Origin: Deltaproteobacteria bacterium
GTDB taxonomy: Bacteria; Desulfobacterota; Desulfarculia; Desulfarculales; Desulfarculaceae
Assembly: GCA_021811275.1 (NCBI GenBank)
Contig: JAJZPI010000001.1
Coordinates: forward strand, 16,094-80,093
Reading direction: 5' to 3'
DNA length: 64,000 bases
The notes beneath the pieces were generated by a model that did not search any database, was not told where the DNA came from, and was given only the letters and a program-made list of their open reading frames with translations. Both the position numbers and the translations under genes were made by a program. Below are positions 1 through 8,415 of this stretch, one piece after another. Numbering within the stretch: position 1 is the first letter of the stretch; every line of letters begins with the position of its first letter.

Positions 1-198
1 GGGGTGGCCAGCCGGGTTCAGGGCTCGACATATGCTTACCATGAGAGTTCCCCGGCCGCCAAGCCGCACGCGCGAGTGTTGCCACGCGGGCTTTGCCATG
101 GTTGACAGTTCGGGCCCAGGCTTGTTAGCTTCGCCAGACAGGGGCGCTACCGGCTTCCGCGACCCCGTCCATTCCGGCGAACAAGGAGATCGGCCTCC
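1..198. other. No gene recognised at the left edge
   Basis: No coding stretch with recognisable protein character is seen before the OsmC gene. The last 20 bases carry AAGGAG upstream of the OsmC ATG, so this is at least partly its leader. Confidence 0.5.
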
Positions 199-594
199 AT
201 GGACATGCACATCGCCTTCCCCGGCGGCAAAAAGGTTGAGGTCCACTACAAGGACTTCGTCATCCCCACCGATCAGCCCTTGGAGCATGGCGGCCAGGGC
301 AGCGCGCCCGAGCCCTACGCGCTCTTCCTGGCTTCCCTGGCGGCCTGCGCCGGCTTCTACGTTCTGGCCTTCTGCCAAATGCGCAACATTTCCACCGAAG
401 GACTGGAACTCATCCAGCGCACCCTGCCCGGCCCGGAGGGCAAGGGCCTGGGCAAGATCGAGATTGACGTACGCCTGCCCGCCGGCTTTCCGGAAAAATA
501 CGAGAAGGCCGTGGTGCGCGCCGCCGACCAGTGCGCGGTCAAGAAGACCATTATGAATCCCCCGCAAATGGAGGTTAGGGCCATTCGGGCCTGA
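199..594 (+). CDS. OsmC/Ohr-family protein
   Basis: 131-residue member of the OsmC/Ohr superfamily of small cytoplasmic thiol peroxidases. The two family cysteines are present: one in the central helix (ASLAACAGFYVL, near residue 52) and one downstream in ADQCAVKK (near residue 115). An early GGQGSAPEPYALFLASLA stretch matches the usual helix-capping region. Characterised relatives reduce organic hydroperoxides, but the substrate here cannot be read from sequence. The ATG at 199 follows AAGGAG at a good distance. It stands alone ahead of the EF-hand gene, with 34 bases between them, so co-transcription is possible. Family assignment is firm and the physiological role is inferred. Confidence 0.85.
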   Translation: MDMHIAFPGGKKVEVHYKDFVIPTDQPLEHGGQGSAPEPYALFLASLAACAGFYVLAFCQMRNISTEGLELIQRTLPGPEGKGLGKIEIDVRLPAGFPEKYEKAVVRAADQCAVKKTIMNPPQMEVRAIRA

Positions 595-628
595 ACTGCC
601 GGACACCATTTTCGCCACGAGGTGCGTT

Positions 629-1066
629 TTGAAAAAAAGTCATGGATCAGCCTTGATCGCCGCCTTGGCGCTTTGTCTGGGCCTCCCTCTCTTCGCCGCG
701 TCCGGCCTGGCCGCTGGTCAGCAAAAGGCAGTCACCGCCGGGGAGATGGACGCCGATCACGACGGCAAGGTGAGCAAGGAGGAGTTCCTGAAGGCCTGGA
801 AAGACAAGAAGGCCGGCGAAAAAGCCTTCAAGCGTCTGGACAAGGACCGCGATGGCAGCATCACCAGCTCCGACCTCATGGGTCAGTTCAAGGGACTGGA
901 CAAGAACCACGACGGCAAAGTGAGTCTTGATGAGTGGTCGGCGGGCTGGAAGGACAAGAAGGCGGCCAAGGAAGCCTTCGACCGCCTGGACAAGAACCAG
1001 GACGGCTACCTGACCCCGGACGAGTACAAGGGCATGTGGCCGGGGATTCCCCTGCTGACCTGGTAG
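629..1066 (+). CDS. Secreted EF-hand calcium-binding protein with four loops
   Basis: 145 residues. An N-terminal signal peptide (KK followed by a hydrophobic core ending ASGLAAG) predicts export to the periplasm or beyond. Four EF-hand-like loops follow, starting with the acidic signatures DADHDGKVS, DKDRDGSIT, DKNHDGKVS and DKNQDGYLT, spaced as two pairs. Each has Asp at loop positions 1, 3 and 5 and Gly at 6, so calcium binding is likely. Between them are near-repeated helices with WKDKKA..AF, suggesting internal duplication. The start is a TTG at 629 preceded by GAGGTG. A partner or regulatory target cannot be named. Confidence 0.8.
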   Translation: MKKSHGSALIAALALCLGLPLFAASGLAAGQQKAVTAGEMDADHDGKVSKEEFLKAWKDKKAGEKAFKRLDKDRDGSITSSDLMGQFKGLDKNHDGKVSLDEWSAGWKDKKAAKEAFDRLDKNQDGYLTPDEYKGMWPGIPLLTW

Positions 1067-1071
1067 CCGAC

Positions 1072-2034
1072 TTACAAACCACGCCGGGCGAGGGCAACCA
1101 GCAGGGCCAGGGCCGAGGCCAGTGCCGCGGCGGCCGCCAGCAGGTCCAGGGATGACCTTGAATCCGCGGCCTCGGGCTGGCGCCCCTGGGGATTGATCCA
1201 GGGTTTTTTTACCAGGCGGCCGTTGTAGAAGTTGGGCCCGCCCAGTTTAACGCCCAGGGCCCCGGCGGCGGCGGCCTCGGGCCAGCCGGAGTTGGGGCTC
1301 TTGTGCGCGGCGTGGTCGCTGAGCGCGGCCCGCCATGCCCTATCCGCGCTAAGACCAACCAGAGGGGAGGCCAGGGCCATGAGCAGCGCGCTGAGCCGGG
1401 CCGGGGCCCATCCGGCCAGATCGTCCAGACGGGCGGCGGCCAGTCCCAGGTCGGCGTACTTCTCGTTTTTGTAGCCCACCATGGAGTCCAGGGTATTTAC
1501 CGCCTTGTAGGCCACGCCCAGGACCGGCCCGCCCAATGCCAGGTAGAACAGCGGGGCCACCACTCCGTCGTTGAAGTTCTCGGCCACGGTCTCGATCACC
1601 GCCCGCCGAACCCCGGCCTCATCCAAGGCGGCGGTGTCGCGGCCCACGATCAAGCCCAGCCGCTGGCGGGCCAAGTCGAGGTCGCCCGCCTCCAAGGGCT
1701 GGGCCACGGACCGGGCCTCGCGCCAGAGCTGGCCGGCGGCCAGGCATTGGAAGCTTACCGCGGTGGCCAGCAGAAACCCCAGGGGCTCGAAAAAAGCCCT
1801 GGCCAGTTTGAGCGCCAGCCAGCAACCCAGCGCCCCTCCGCCCACCACGGCCGCCACCAGCAGGAAGCCGGCCAGGCGCAGGCCCTCGGGGGAGTGGAAA
1901 ATACCGCGCGCCAGGCCTTCCAGCCAGGAGATCAACCGTCCCAGCCAGCGCACGAAATGGGGCCAGGTGGGCGGGTCGCCCAAGAGGGCGTCGGCCGCCA
2001 CGGCGATCAGAAGGGGGAAAAAGCCGTTGGGCAT
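1072..2034 (-). CDS. cbiB: Adenosylcobinamide-phosphate synthase CbiB
   Basis: 320-residue integral membrane enzyme of cobalamin biosynthesis. CbiB/CobD attaches the aminopropanol (phosphate) arm to adenosylcobyric acid. Family signatures are clear: GRDTAALDE, ETVAENFNDGVVAPLFY, YKAVNTLDSMVGYKNEKY, AARLDDLAGWAPARL and a C-terminal SPNSGWPEAAAAGALG block. Several hydrophobic segments are visible, including near the N terminus (FFPLLIAVAADALLG). The ATG at 2034 is preferred over an upstream in-frame start because AAGGT precedes it. The gene ends 6 bases from the convergent EF-hand gene. No cobalamin riboswitch or other cob genes are seen nearby, so the rest of the pathway must lie elsewhere. 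Confidence 0.9.
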   Translation of the reverse strand: MPNGFFPLLIAVAADALLGDPPTWPHFVRWLGRLISWLEGLARGIFHSPEGLRLAGFLLVAAVVGGGALGCWLALKLARAFFEPLGFLLATAVSFQCLAAGQLWREARSVAQPLEAGDLDLARQRLGLIVGRDTAALDEAGVRRAVIETVAENFNDGVVAPLFYLALGGPVLGVAYKAVNTLDSMVGYKNEKYADLGLAAARLDDLAGWAPARLSALLMALASPLVGLSADRAWRAALSDHAAHKSPNSGWPEAAAAGALGVKLGGPNFYNGRLVKKPWINPQGRQPEAADSRSSLDLLAAAAALASALALLVALARRGL

Positions 2035-2090
2035 GGGCGCTACCTTACGGCAGGGGCCGCCGGCCAAAGCAACCGGCGGCCACGATGTGA

Positions 2091-3317
2091 TCAGTTCTTA
2101 TAAAGTTCCACCTGGTCCAAGGGCTTCAGAGGATCGCCGGGACGGAAGCGGTGCAGGGTGAATTCCACGCCCCGGGGACCGACCTTGGTTACCAGATAGT
2201 TGTATTCCTCAACCCGGGACTGGCCCAGCCAATAGCGCTCCTCGGGATAGCCTTCGGGGGGCGGGTTGGCCTTGAGCTTCTGGGGCGCGCCGCCGCCGCC
2301 CAGGAGCAGGTAGCGGATGCCGTCGGCGTAGTAGATCTCGGTGGAGTGCACGTGGCCATTGAACACGGCTATGTTGAGGCTCCTGGCGAAGGGCTTGAGA
2401 TATGGGTGGGGATTGTCGGACATGGGCAGGGGCCCGTGGCCGGCCAGGCAGAAGGAGGGCTTGTGGTAGACCACGAAGACGTTGCGAATCTTCTTCTCGC
2501 GCGCCTCGTTGAGCCATTCGGTCAGAGTCTGCATCTGGTACTGGAAATTGGGATGATTGCTGAACCAACCCTCGCCGGTCGGACCGTAGGTGCCCGAGTC
2601 CAGGAAGATGAAGCGGCAGCCGCCGTGGTCGAAATGGTAGATGCGTTTGTCCTTGGAAAAGCCCAGCTTGGTCAGGTAGGGCATGGTGCTCAGGACGCCG
2701 GCAAGGTCGTCATCGCCCCAGACCTCGTGATTGCCCAGCGCGGGGAAGAAGCGGCCGGGCAGGCCCAGCGCGGCGTCGGCGGGAGGCAATTTGGACAGGA
2801 ATCTGTCGTTGAACTCCTGCCAGCCGGGATTATGGTCGAGGTCCTGGCCCTGATGCCCCCAGAGCATCACGTCGCCGGTGTGCAGGGCGAAGGCCGAGCC
2901 CGTTTTGATTTCGGACAGCACCCGGCGCAAGACCCAGTTGAGTCCCTGACGGCGCAGGATCACCTGGCCATCGCGCACGCCCAGCCAGGGCCAGCCGTCG
3001 CGGTAGAAATAGGTGGTGGGCCCCTCCTTGCCCGAGGCCGGTTCCACCAGGCGCTCCAACTGCCCGGTTTGGGGGTCGAAGAACAGCTCCGGCGAGGCGG
3101 CGGGGTAGCGTTCGCCGAGCATTTGCCTGATTTGTTGCGATTGCCAGACCCCGGCGGCGATGAAGCTTTCCGAGCGGGTGTCGCCGAAGACCACGAAGGA
3201 GAATTCCTTGTCTTGGGCGGCGGCGGGAAGGGCCCAGAGGCAGACCAGGGCCAGCATGACCAGCAGAAGAAGCGCCTTGCGTCGGCGGCGCGGGTGGTGT
3301 TCGAAGGCCAACGTCAT
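2091..3317 (-). CDS. Secreted calcineurin-like metallophosphoesterase
   Basis: 408 residues. An Arg-rich N terminus (HHPRRRRK) followed by a hydrophobic segment and ALPAAAQ predicts Sec export and cleavage. The metallophosphoesterase motifs appear in order: VVFGDTRS (GDxx), LHTGDVMLWG (GDxxx), ALGNHEVWGDDD (GNHE), VVYHKPSF (H) and FNGHVHSTEIY (GHxH). All dimetal ligands expected for the superfamily are therefore present. The substrate is unknown. The ATG at 3317 is chosen because AAGGAG sits 7 bases upstream, whereas longer in-frame starts lack a ribosome site and would bury the signal peptide. The neighbour cbiB follows 56 bases downstream and has no obvious functional link. Confidence 0.82.
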   Translation of the reverse strand: MTLAFEHHPRRRRKALLLLVMLALVCLWALPAAAQDKEFSFVVFGDTRSESFIAAGVWQSQQIRQMLGERYPAASPELFFDPQTGQLERLVEPASGKEGPTTYFYRDGWPWLGVRDGQVILRRQGLNWVLRRVLSEIKTGSAFALHTGDVMLWGHQGQDLDHNPGWQEFNDRFLSKLPPADAALGLPGRFFPALGNHEVWGDDDLAGVLSTMPYLTKLGFSKDKRIYHFDHGGCRFIFLDSGTYGPTGEGWFSNHPNFQYQMQTLTEWLNEAREKKIRNVFVVYHKPSFCLAGHGPLPMSDNPHPYLKPFARSLNIAVFNGHVHSTEIYYADGIRYLLLGGGGAPQKLKANPPPEGYPEERYWLGQSRVEEYNYLVTKVGPRGVEFTLHRFRPGDPLKPLDQVELYKN

Positions 3318-3463
3318 GTCTTTGCTCCTTAGGGGGGCTTCAGTATACCCAGCCCACGGCGGCAGGGGAAGCGCCATGCGGGGTGTGCCATGGGCGGTGC
3401 TGTCCGGGGCGGGTGTCATCCCCGCGGCTAGCGCATATAATGGCGGCAGCCCAGGGAGGGACC

Positions 3464-3967
3464 GTGAACAGGACCGATGATTTTAAGCAGGGGGCGCGGG
3501 ACAGGGGCCTGCGCTTCATGGCCAGCCTGGGGGTGGGGCTTCTGCCCGGGCCCCAAGGCACCTACGCCTCGCTGGCTACCTGCGCGGCGGCCCTGGCCTG
3601 GTTGGCGGCCGGGGGCGCGCCCCTGGCCGGGCCCTGGTACGCGGCCCTGGTGCTGGCGATGAGCGCTGCTTCGGTGGCGGTGGCCCAGGCGGCGGTTAAG
3701 CGCCGGGTTTTTGGGCAGAGCGAGGACCCCGGCCAGATCGTCATCGATGAATCGGCCGGCCAGCTCCTGGCCCTTTACGGCGTGGCCCACCCGGGCTGGG
3801 AGATGTTGGCCGCCCTGGCCGCATTCCGCTTCTTCGACATAGCCAAGCCCTGGCCGGTGAACGCATCCCAGCGTTTGCCCGGCGGCTGGGGGGTCACGGC
3901 CGACGATTTCTTGGCCGGGCTTTACGCCCTGGCCCTGGTCAGGCTTTTGGCGTCTTGGCTGGGTTAG
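3464..3967 (+). CDS. pgpA: Phosphatidylglycerophosphatase A
   Basis: 167-residue inner-membrane phosphatase that dephosphorylates phosphatidylglycerophosphate to phosphatidylglycerol. PgpA hallmarks are present: GPQGTYASLA near the N terminus, QIVIDESAGQLLALYG in the middle, RFFDIAKPWPVN, and GVTADDFLAGLYA near the C terminus, with hydrophobic spans between. The GTG at 3464 is preferred because GGGAGGG lies just upstream. An ATG at 3440 is possible but has no ribosome site. The 3' end overlaps the convergent Fur-family gene by 29 bases, so the two transcripts are antisense at their ends. Confidence 0.9.
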   Translation: MNRTDDFKQGARDRGLRFMASLGVGLLPGPQGTYASLATCAAALAWLAAGGAPLAGPWYAALVLAMSAASVAVAQAAVKRRVFGQSEDPGQIVIDESAGQLLALYGVAHPGWEMLAALAAFRFFDIAKPWPVNASQRLPGGWGVTADDFLAGLYALALVRLLASWLG

Positions 3968-4400
3968 TCACTTGGCCTTGGCAGGCCGGGCAGGTCCCCA
4001 GCACCTCCAGCTTGTGGCCGTCGACCAGATAGCCCATCTCGCGCGCCAGGCGTTCTTCCACCCCGCGCAAGGTCGGCTCGGAAAACTCCACCACCTGGCC
4101 GCAGCGCAGGCAGCGCAGATGGCAGTGGTGCTCATGACCGTAGGTGTGCTCGTAGAGGGTTTGGCCGGAGTCCTGAAAAACCTGGGCCACCAGGCCGGCG
4201 TCGATCAACAGCGGCAGAGTGCGGTAGATGCTGGCGCGGGATATCTGGCGGCGTTTCTTGCGCAGCGCCAGGTAGAGGTCCTCCACGCTGAAATGGTCGT
4301 GGCGGGCGAATATCTCGCGCACGATTGACTCGCGTTCGGGCGTGTAGCGCATGTTGCGCCGGGCGATGTACTCCCGCAGGATCTCCAGCTCCGAGCCCAA
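3939..4400 (-). CDS. Fur-family metal or peroxide-responsive regulator
   Basis: About 153 residues. The N-terminal winged helix (RYTPERESIVREIFARHDHFSVEDLY, with SRASIYRTLPLLIDAGLV as recognition helix) is followed by the Fur dimerisation domain with the HEHHCHLRC metal segment, CLRCGQVVEF and a second CxxC (CPAC) near the C terminus. The two CxxC pairs suggest a structural zinc site. Which ligand it senses (Fe, Zn, Mn or peroxide) cannot be decided from sequence. The TTG at 4400 has GGGAGG 6 bases upstream. A TTG at 4418 is the longer alternative. No clear Fur box was found beside it. Confidence 0.88.
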   Translation of the reverse strand: MGSELEILREYIARRNMRYTPERESIVREIFARHDHFSVEDLYLALRKKRRQISRASIYRTLPLLIDAGLVAQVFQDSGQTLYEHTYGHEHHCHLRCLRCGQVVEFSEPTLRGVEERLAREMGYLVDGHKLEVLGTCPACQGQVTNPAKTPKA

Positions 4401-4467
4401 ATTCGGCCTCCCAACCAACTAGTTCCGGTCCGGGGCGGGTAGTTGGGCTTGCTGCCCAGCCCTGAGG

Positions 4468-5859
4468 TTAGTTTTTGGCCGCCGCCCTGTCAAGCTCGCC
4501 GGCCGCGGGCCGCTCCATCAGTTCCGAGACCGGCACGATCTCCATTTCCCGGCGCAGGCGCTCGGCGAAGGCTTCGAGGGCATCCAGGGTGGCTCCGTGG
4601 GGATGGCCGATGGCGATGACCTGGCCCTGGTGCTGGGCCATCTTGAGCAGCCGCGCCAACTGCAAATCCACCGCCGCGCGGGCCGGCTCGTGATCCAGGA
4701 AGATATCGCGCTGGGCGTTGGCCAGGCCCATCCGGGCTGCCGTCTCCCGGGCCTGGGAGCGCGGGGAGGTCACGCTGTCCAGGAAAAACAGCTGCTGGTC
4801 GCGCAGCACGGCCAGCACCGCCGACAGCGCCACGGGGTTTTCGCTGAACAGCGATCCCATGTGGTTGTTGACCCCCACCGCTCCGGGCACCGAGCGCAAG
4901 TCCTCCAGGGTGATCCGCTTGATTTCTACGGCGTTCATGCCCGTGAGCAGGGCCCCCTTGCCCAACTGGCTGGTGGAGTGGGCCTTGGCCTCCATGGGCA
5001 GGTGCAGGAGTACCTGCAAGCCCTTGGCCTTGGCCATCTCGGCGATCTGGCGGCCATGGGGCGACCTGGGCAGCACGGCCATGGTCAGGGGCAGACCCAG
5101 GCCCAGAAGCCGCTGGGCAGGCTCCAATTGATAGCCCAGGTCGTCGATGACGATGGCCACTCGCGGCTTTTGGCCTGGCGAGGATGGACGGGGACGCGTG
5201 AGTGGAGGCGCGCCGGGCAAAAGCAGGCGCAGGATGTGGGTGGGCGAGCCCTGCAAGGAGACGTTGAGCAACGCCTGCTCGTGGTTGATCTGCCAGGAAC
5301 CCTGGGCCTTGGTTGCGGCCAGTTGGGCGGAGACGCTGCGCTCCACGGCTCGGAGGTTTTGTTCTGGGGTGAGCTTGGCCGCCAGTACCGCCACCTCGCC
5401 TTGGGGCGTTGTCCGGACCTTCAGGTGTACCGAGGCCGGTTCCACCCCGGCTATGCGCAGCCCCGCGAAAAGCGCCTCGTCCACGGCCTGCAACTCGCGG
5501 GCGCTGATCTGGGCCGGCGGAGCCTCTTCATAGGGGAGCGGCATGGGCAGGGTGGTGGCCGGCGCGGTCCGGGGGGCAGACACATCCTGCGAGGCCCGCG
5601 GCCCTGCTTGCGCGGCGGTACGGGTCTGGGATGCCGGCTCCTTGAGGGCCTCCCACCACCAGGCCAGGATCAGGCCGGAAACCACCAGGGCCAGCCCCAG
5701 GCTCCACAGCAGCCAGGAGCGCAGGCCTGAAAAACGGCCCCGGCCCGGTCGAGACCGGGGCCGGGGTTTGCGGCGGGGTTTGCCCTTGTCTGCGGCGCGG
5801 GGCCGGCTGGCGCGGGTCTTGCTGCCGCGGGGCTGCCGGGGGCGGCTGCCGGGAGCCAC
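4468..5859 (-). CDS. yibQ: YibQ-type divergent polysaccharide deacetylase
   Basis: 463 residues. The N terminus is very basic and low complexity (many Lys/Arg/Pro), followed by one transmembrane helix near residues 48-66 and a periplasmic region. The C-terminal half is the divergent polysaccharide deacetylase domain (family of E. coli YibQ), with VAIVIDDLGYQLEPAQRLL, LTMAVLPRSPHGRQIA, LLHLPMEA, NNHMGSLFSE and IGHPHGATLDAL. The GTG start overlaps the stop of the upstream protease gene by one base, so the two are translationally coupled. Position behind envC and the C-terminal protease mirrors the envC-yibQ neighbourhood of other bacteria. Enzymatic activity is unproven for the family. Confidence 0.85.
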   Translation of the reverse strand: MAPGSRPRQPRGSKTRASRPRAADKGKPRRKPRPRSRPGRGRFSGLRSWLLWSLGLALVVSGLILAWWWEALKEPASQTRTAAQAGPRASQDVSAPRTAPATTLPMPLPYEEAPPAQISARELQAVDEALFAGLRIAGVEPASVHLKVRTTPQGEVAVLAAKLTPEQNLRAVERSVSAQLAATKAQGSWQINHEQALLNVSLQGSPTHILRLLLPGAPPLTRPRPSSPGQKPRVAIVIDDLGYQLEPAQRLLGLGLPLTMAVLPRSPHGRQIAEMAKAKGLQVLLHLPMEAKAHSTSQLGKGALLTGMNAVEIKRITLEDLRSVPGAVGVNNHMGSLFSENPVALSAVLAVLRDQQLFFLDSVTSPRSQARETAARMGLANAQRDIFLDHEPARAAVDLQLARLLKMAQHQGQVIAIGHPHGATLDALEAFAERLRREMEIVPVSELMERPAAGELDRAAAKN

Positions 5860-7226
5860 TAGTTGGCGGGAGCCAGAGCCGCCTGGGATGGCTGTTTGGC
5901 GCCCGAGCTATTGAAGACCTGCCAGGCCTTGAGCAGGTCCAACGCCCTCCGCAGCTGGTTGTCCTGGGCCAGCTTGTCGCTTTGCATGTAGAGCTTGTTT
6001 TCGCCGGCGGCTCCCCCTTCGGCCTTCTTGCTCTGAGGCTTTTCCTCGGCGGGCATGGCCCCGGAGAGGTCCTTCTCCCGGATGGAGGCCCCGGCATCGG
6101 CGGCGTTCTTCTTGGCTTCGGGGGGCTCAAAGGCCACCACCAGGTCGGGCTCGATCCCCTTGGCCTGGATGGCCCGGCCGTTGGGGGTGTAGTAGCGGGC
6201 GGTGGTGAGCCTGAGCGCGCCCTTGTCCTCCAAGGGGATGATGGTCTGCACCGAGCCCTTGCCGAAGGTGGTGGTGCCCAGAATCATGGCCCGCTTGTGG
6301 TCCTGCAAGGCCCCGGCCACGATCTCGCTGGCGCTGGCCGAACCGTTGTTGACCAGACATATCACTGGGTAGTCCCCGGCCTTGCCTTGGCCGCTGGCCT
6401 TGAAGACCATCTGCTGGCTGGCCTGACGCCCCTTGGTGGAAACTATGACGCCTTCCTTGACGAACTGGTCGGTGACGCTGACCGCCTCCTGCAACAGGCC
6501 GCCGGGGTCGTTGCGCAGGTCGAGCACCATACCGCGCAGGGGGATCTTCTGGGATTGCAGAACCGCCAAGGCCTTGATCAGGTCCTGGGTGGTGTCCTCC
6601 TGGAAGCTGGCGATGCGCACGTAGCCGAAGCCGTCCTCAAGCAGGTTGTAGCGCACGCTGTGCATGGGGATTACGTCGCGGGTGATGGAAATGTCGGAGA
6701 GCTTCTGAATGCCCTCGCGCAGGATGGTCAGCACAACCTTGGTGCCCTTGACCCCGCGGATGGATTTGACCGCGTCGTGGAGGCTCATGCCCTTGGTCAA
6801 CTTGCCGTCGATCTTGATGATGCGGTCGCCGGCCTGGACTCCGGCCAAAAAGGCGGGGGTGCCCTCGATGGGCGAAACCACCGTGAGCACGCCGTCCTTC
6901 TGGGTTATCTCTATGCCTATGCCGTGGAAGCTGCCCCTGGTTTCGATCTGCAGGTCCTTGAACTCGTCGGGCGTGAGATAGGCCGAGTGGGGGTCCAGGC
7001 TGCTCACCATGCCCTTGAGGGCCTCGGTGATCAGTTCCTCGGAGGTTTTTTTCTCCACGTACTTGCTCTCGATTTCCGAGAGCACCTCGGTAAAGACCCT
7101 CATGCGCTGGTATTCGGCGTCGCCGGCGGCCTTGGCCGTTTCCGGGGAAAGTTTGGGCAAGGCGACGGCCGTCGCCAGAGCCAGGCCGAGGGCCACGATG
7201 ATGGTTTTGAGAATGCCGGAGCGCAT
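5859..7226 (-). CDS. ctpA: Carboxy-terminal processing protease (S41 family)
   Basis: 455 residues. A signal anchor (ILKTIIVALGLALATAVAL) is followed by an N-terminal helical region (SSLDPHSAYLTPDEF), a PDZ domain (roughly residues 85-165, GIGIEITQKDG to VVLTILRE) and the S41 protease core. The catalytic serine lies in NNGSASASEIVAGAL and the lysine in TTFGKGSVQT, so the Ser-Lys dyad is intact. A Lys/Ala-rich C-terminal tail follows. Such proteases trim periplasmic proteins and in several bacteria control murein hydrolases. Its place between envC and yibQ fits that role. The ATG at 7226 has GGGAGG 5 bases upstream. Confidence 0.92.
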   Translation of the reverse strand: MRSGILKTIIVALGLALATAVALPKLSPETAKAAGDAEYQRMRVFTEVLSEIESKYVEKKTSEELITEALKGMVSSLDPHSAYLTPDEFKDLQIETRGSFHGIGIEITQKDGVLTVVSPIEGTPAFLAGVQAGDRIIKIDGKLTKGMSLHDAVKSIRGVKGTKVVLTILREGIQKLSDISITRDVIPMHSVRYNLLEDGFGYVRIASFQEDTTQDLIKALAVLQSQKIPLRGMVLDLRNDPGGLLQEAVSVTDQFVKEGVIVSTKGRQASQQMVFKASGQGKAGDYPVICLVNNGSASASEIVAGALQDHKRAMILGTTTFGKGSVQTIIPLEDKGALRLTTARYYTPNGRAIQAKGIEPDLVVAFEPPEAKKNAADAGASIREKDLSGAMPAEEKPQSKKAEGGAAGENKLYMQSDKLAQDNQLRRALDLLKAWQVFNSSGAKQPSQAALAPAN

Positions 7227-7287
7227 GCAAGCCTCCCACAAGGGATAAAAAACAGCTAACTAGATTATCCGCATGATCGCTTGCTAG

Positions 7288-8415
7288 TCAAGGGGAGATG
7301 CTCAGCCAATCCAGGGGGTTTTCGGGCTGGGTGCCCTTACGCAACTCCAGGTAGAGCAGCCCCGAGCCGTCCAGGGTCCCCACGGGCTCGCCGGCCTTGA
7401 CATCCTGGCCCGCGACCACCGAGAGGGTGCCCAGGTTGGCCAGGACGGTATGCACCCTCTGGCCATGGTCCAGGACCACCACCCGGTCGTAGCCGGTCAG
7501 GCTGGCGGCATGGACCACGGTGCCGGCCCAGGGCGCGCGCACCGGCGCTCCTGGCCGCGCCTCGATGAGCACCCCACGCTGGCCGTGCCCCCAGCGGCCC
7601 TTGATCCGGCCCTCCACCGGCGGGGAGAGCCGTCCCCGGGCCCGGGCCACGCTCCCGTCGCCGGCATCCTGCCCCTCGCCCAGGGCGAAAGTGCGGGCCA
7701 GGCGGGCCTCGGCCTCGCTCAAGAGCGCTACGTTCTCGTCCAGGGCCTTCCGCCGCGCCGCCAGTTCGGCCATGGCCTGCTGGCGGGCCTGCTTTAGGGT
7801 CAGTAGCCGGTTCCGGTTCTCTCCCAACTGCCGTCGCAGTTCCTGAATCTCGTTCTGGCGATAGGCCAGGATGGCCCGCAAATCCGCCAGGGCGGCGCTT
7901 TGGGCCATAAGCTCCTTGCGCGCCTTCTGCTCGTGATCCAGAAGCCGGGTCAGGGCCGCGGTGCGGGTGAGCACATCGTGGAAATCTGTGGCCGAGGCCC
8001 AGAGCGAAAGGCTCAAGTCGGGGCCGAAAAGGTAGAGGGCGCGCAGGTGGCGGTGGTAGCGGCGGCGCAGGGCTTCCACCCGAGGAGCCATTTCCTCCTG
8101 CTGTTGGCGCACCTCGGGCAGCCGATCCGAAACTTCCGCCTCCTGGCGCGTCATCTCCAGGGCGTCGCTTTCGCCGGCGGCGATTTCCCCTTCAAGGCGC
8201 TTGATCTCCTTCCTGGCCCGTTCCAACGACTCGGCTATCTGCTCGCGCTGCTCCAGGGCAGAGGTTAGGCGCTCCTTGAGCTCCTCGCCGGCCTCCTGGG
8301 GGGTCTGAGCCGCGGCCGGCGGGGCGCAAAGGCACAGGGCCAGCGAAAGGGAAACGACGCACAGGAGAGCAGGGAGGAACAAAGCCAGGCCGCGCGGCCG
8401 CACCGGTCGCCTCAC
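7288..8415 (-). CDS. envC: EnvC-like murein hydrolase activator
   Basis: 375 residues: signal peptide ending APPAAAQ, a long coiled coil (about residues 40-240, rich in E, R, L, Q), then a LytM/M23 domain. The M23 zinc ligands are missing: the HxxxD position reads GHGQRGV and the HLHFE position reads LLYLELRKG. It is therefore expected to activate amidases rather than cut peptidoglycan, as known for EnvC. The GTG start overlaps the ftsX stop as GTGA, so it is coupled to FtsEX, whose ATP-driven movement controls EnvC in E. coli. The context strongly supports septal daughter-cell separation. Confidence 0.9.
   Translation of the reverse strand: MRRPVRPRGLALFLPALLCVVSLSLALCLCAPPAAAQTPQEAGEELKERLTSALEQREQIAESLERARKEIKRLEGEIAAGESDALEMTRQEAEVSDRLPEVRQQQEEMAPRVEALRRRYHRHLRALYLFGPDLSLSLWASATDFHDVLTRTAALTRLLDHEQKARKELMAQSAALADLRAILAYRQNEIQELRRQLGENRNRLLTLKQARQQAMAELAARRKALDENVALLSEAEARLARTFALGEGQDAGDGSVARARGRLSPPVEGRIKGRWGHGQRGVLIEARPGAPVRAPWAGTVVHAASLTGYDRVVVLDHGQRVHTVLANLGTLSVVAGQDVKAGEPVGTLDGSGLLYLELRKGTQPENPLDWLSISP

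Noticed and set aside
2151..3332. Long open frame on the plus strand opposite the metallophosphoesterase gene
   Set aside because: Low-complexity His/Gly/Ala/Val composition typical of an antisense frame in GC-rich DNA; the minus-strand frame has complete family motifs.
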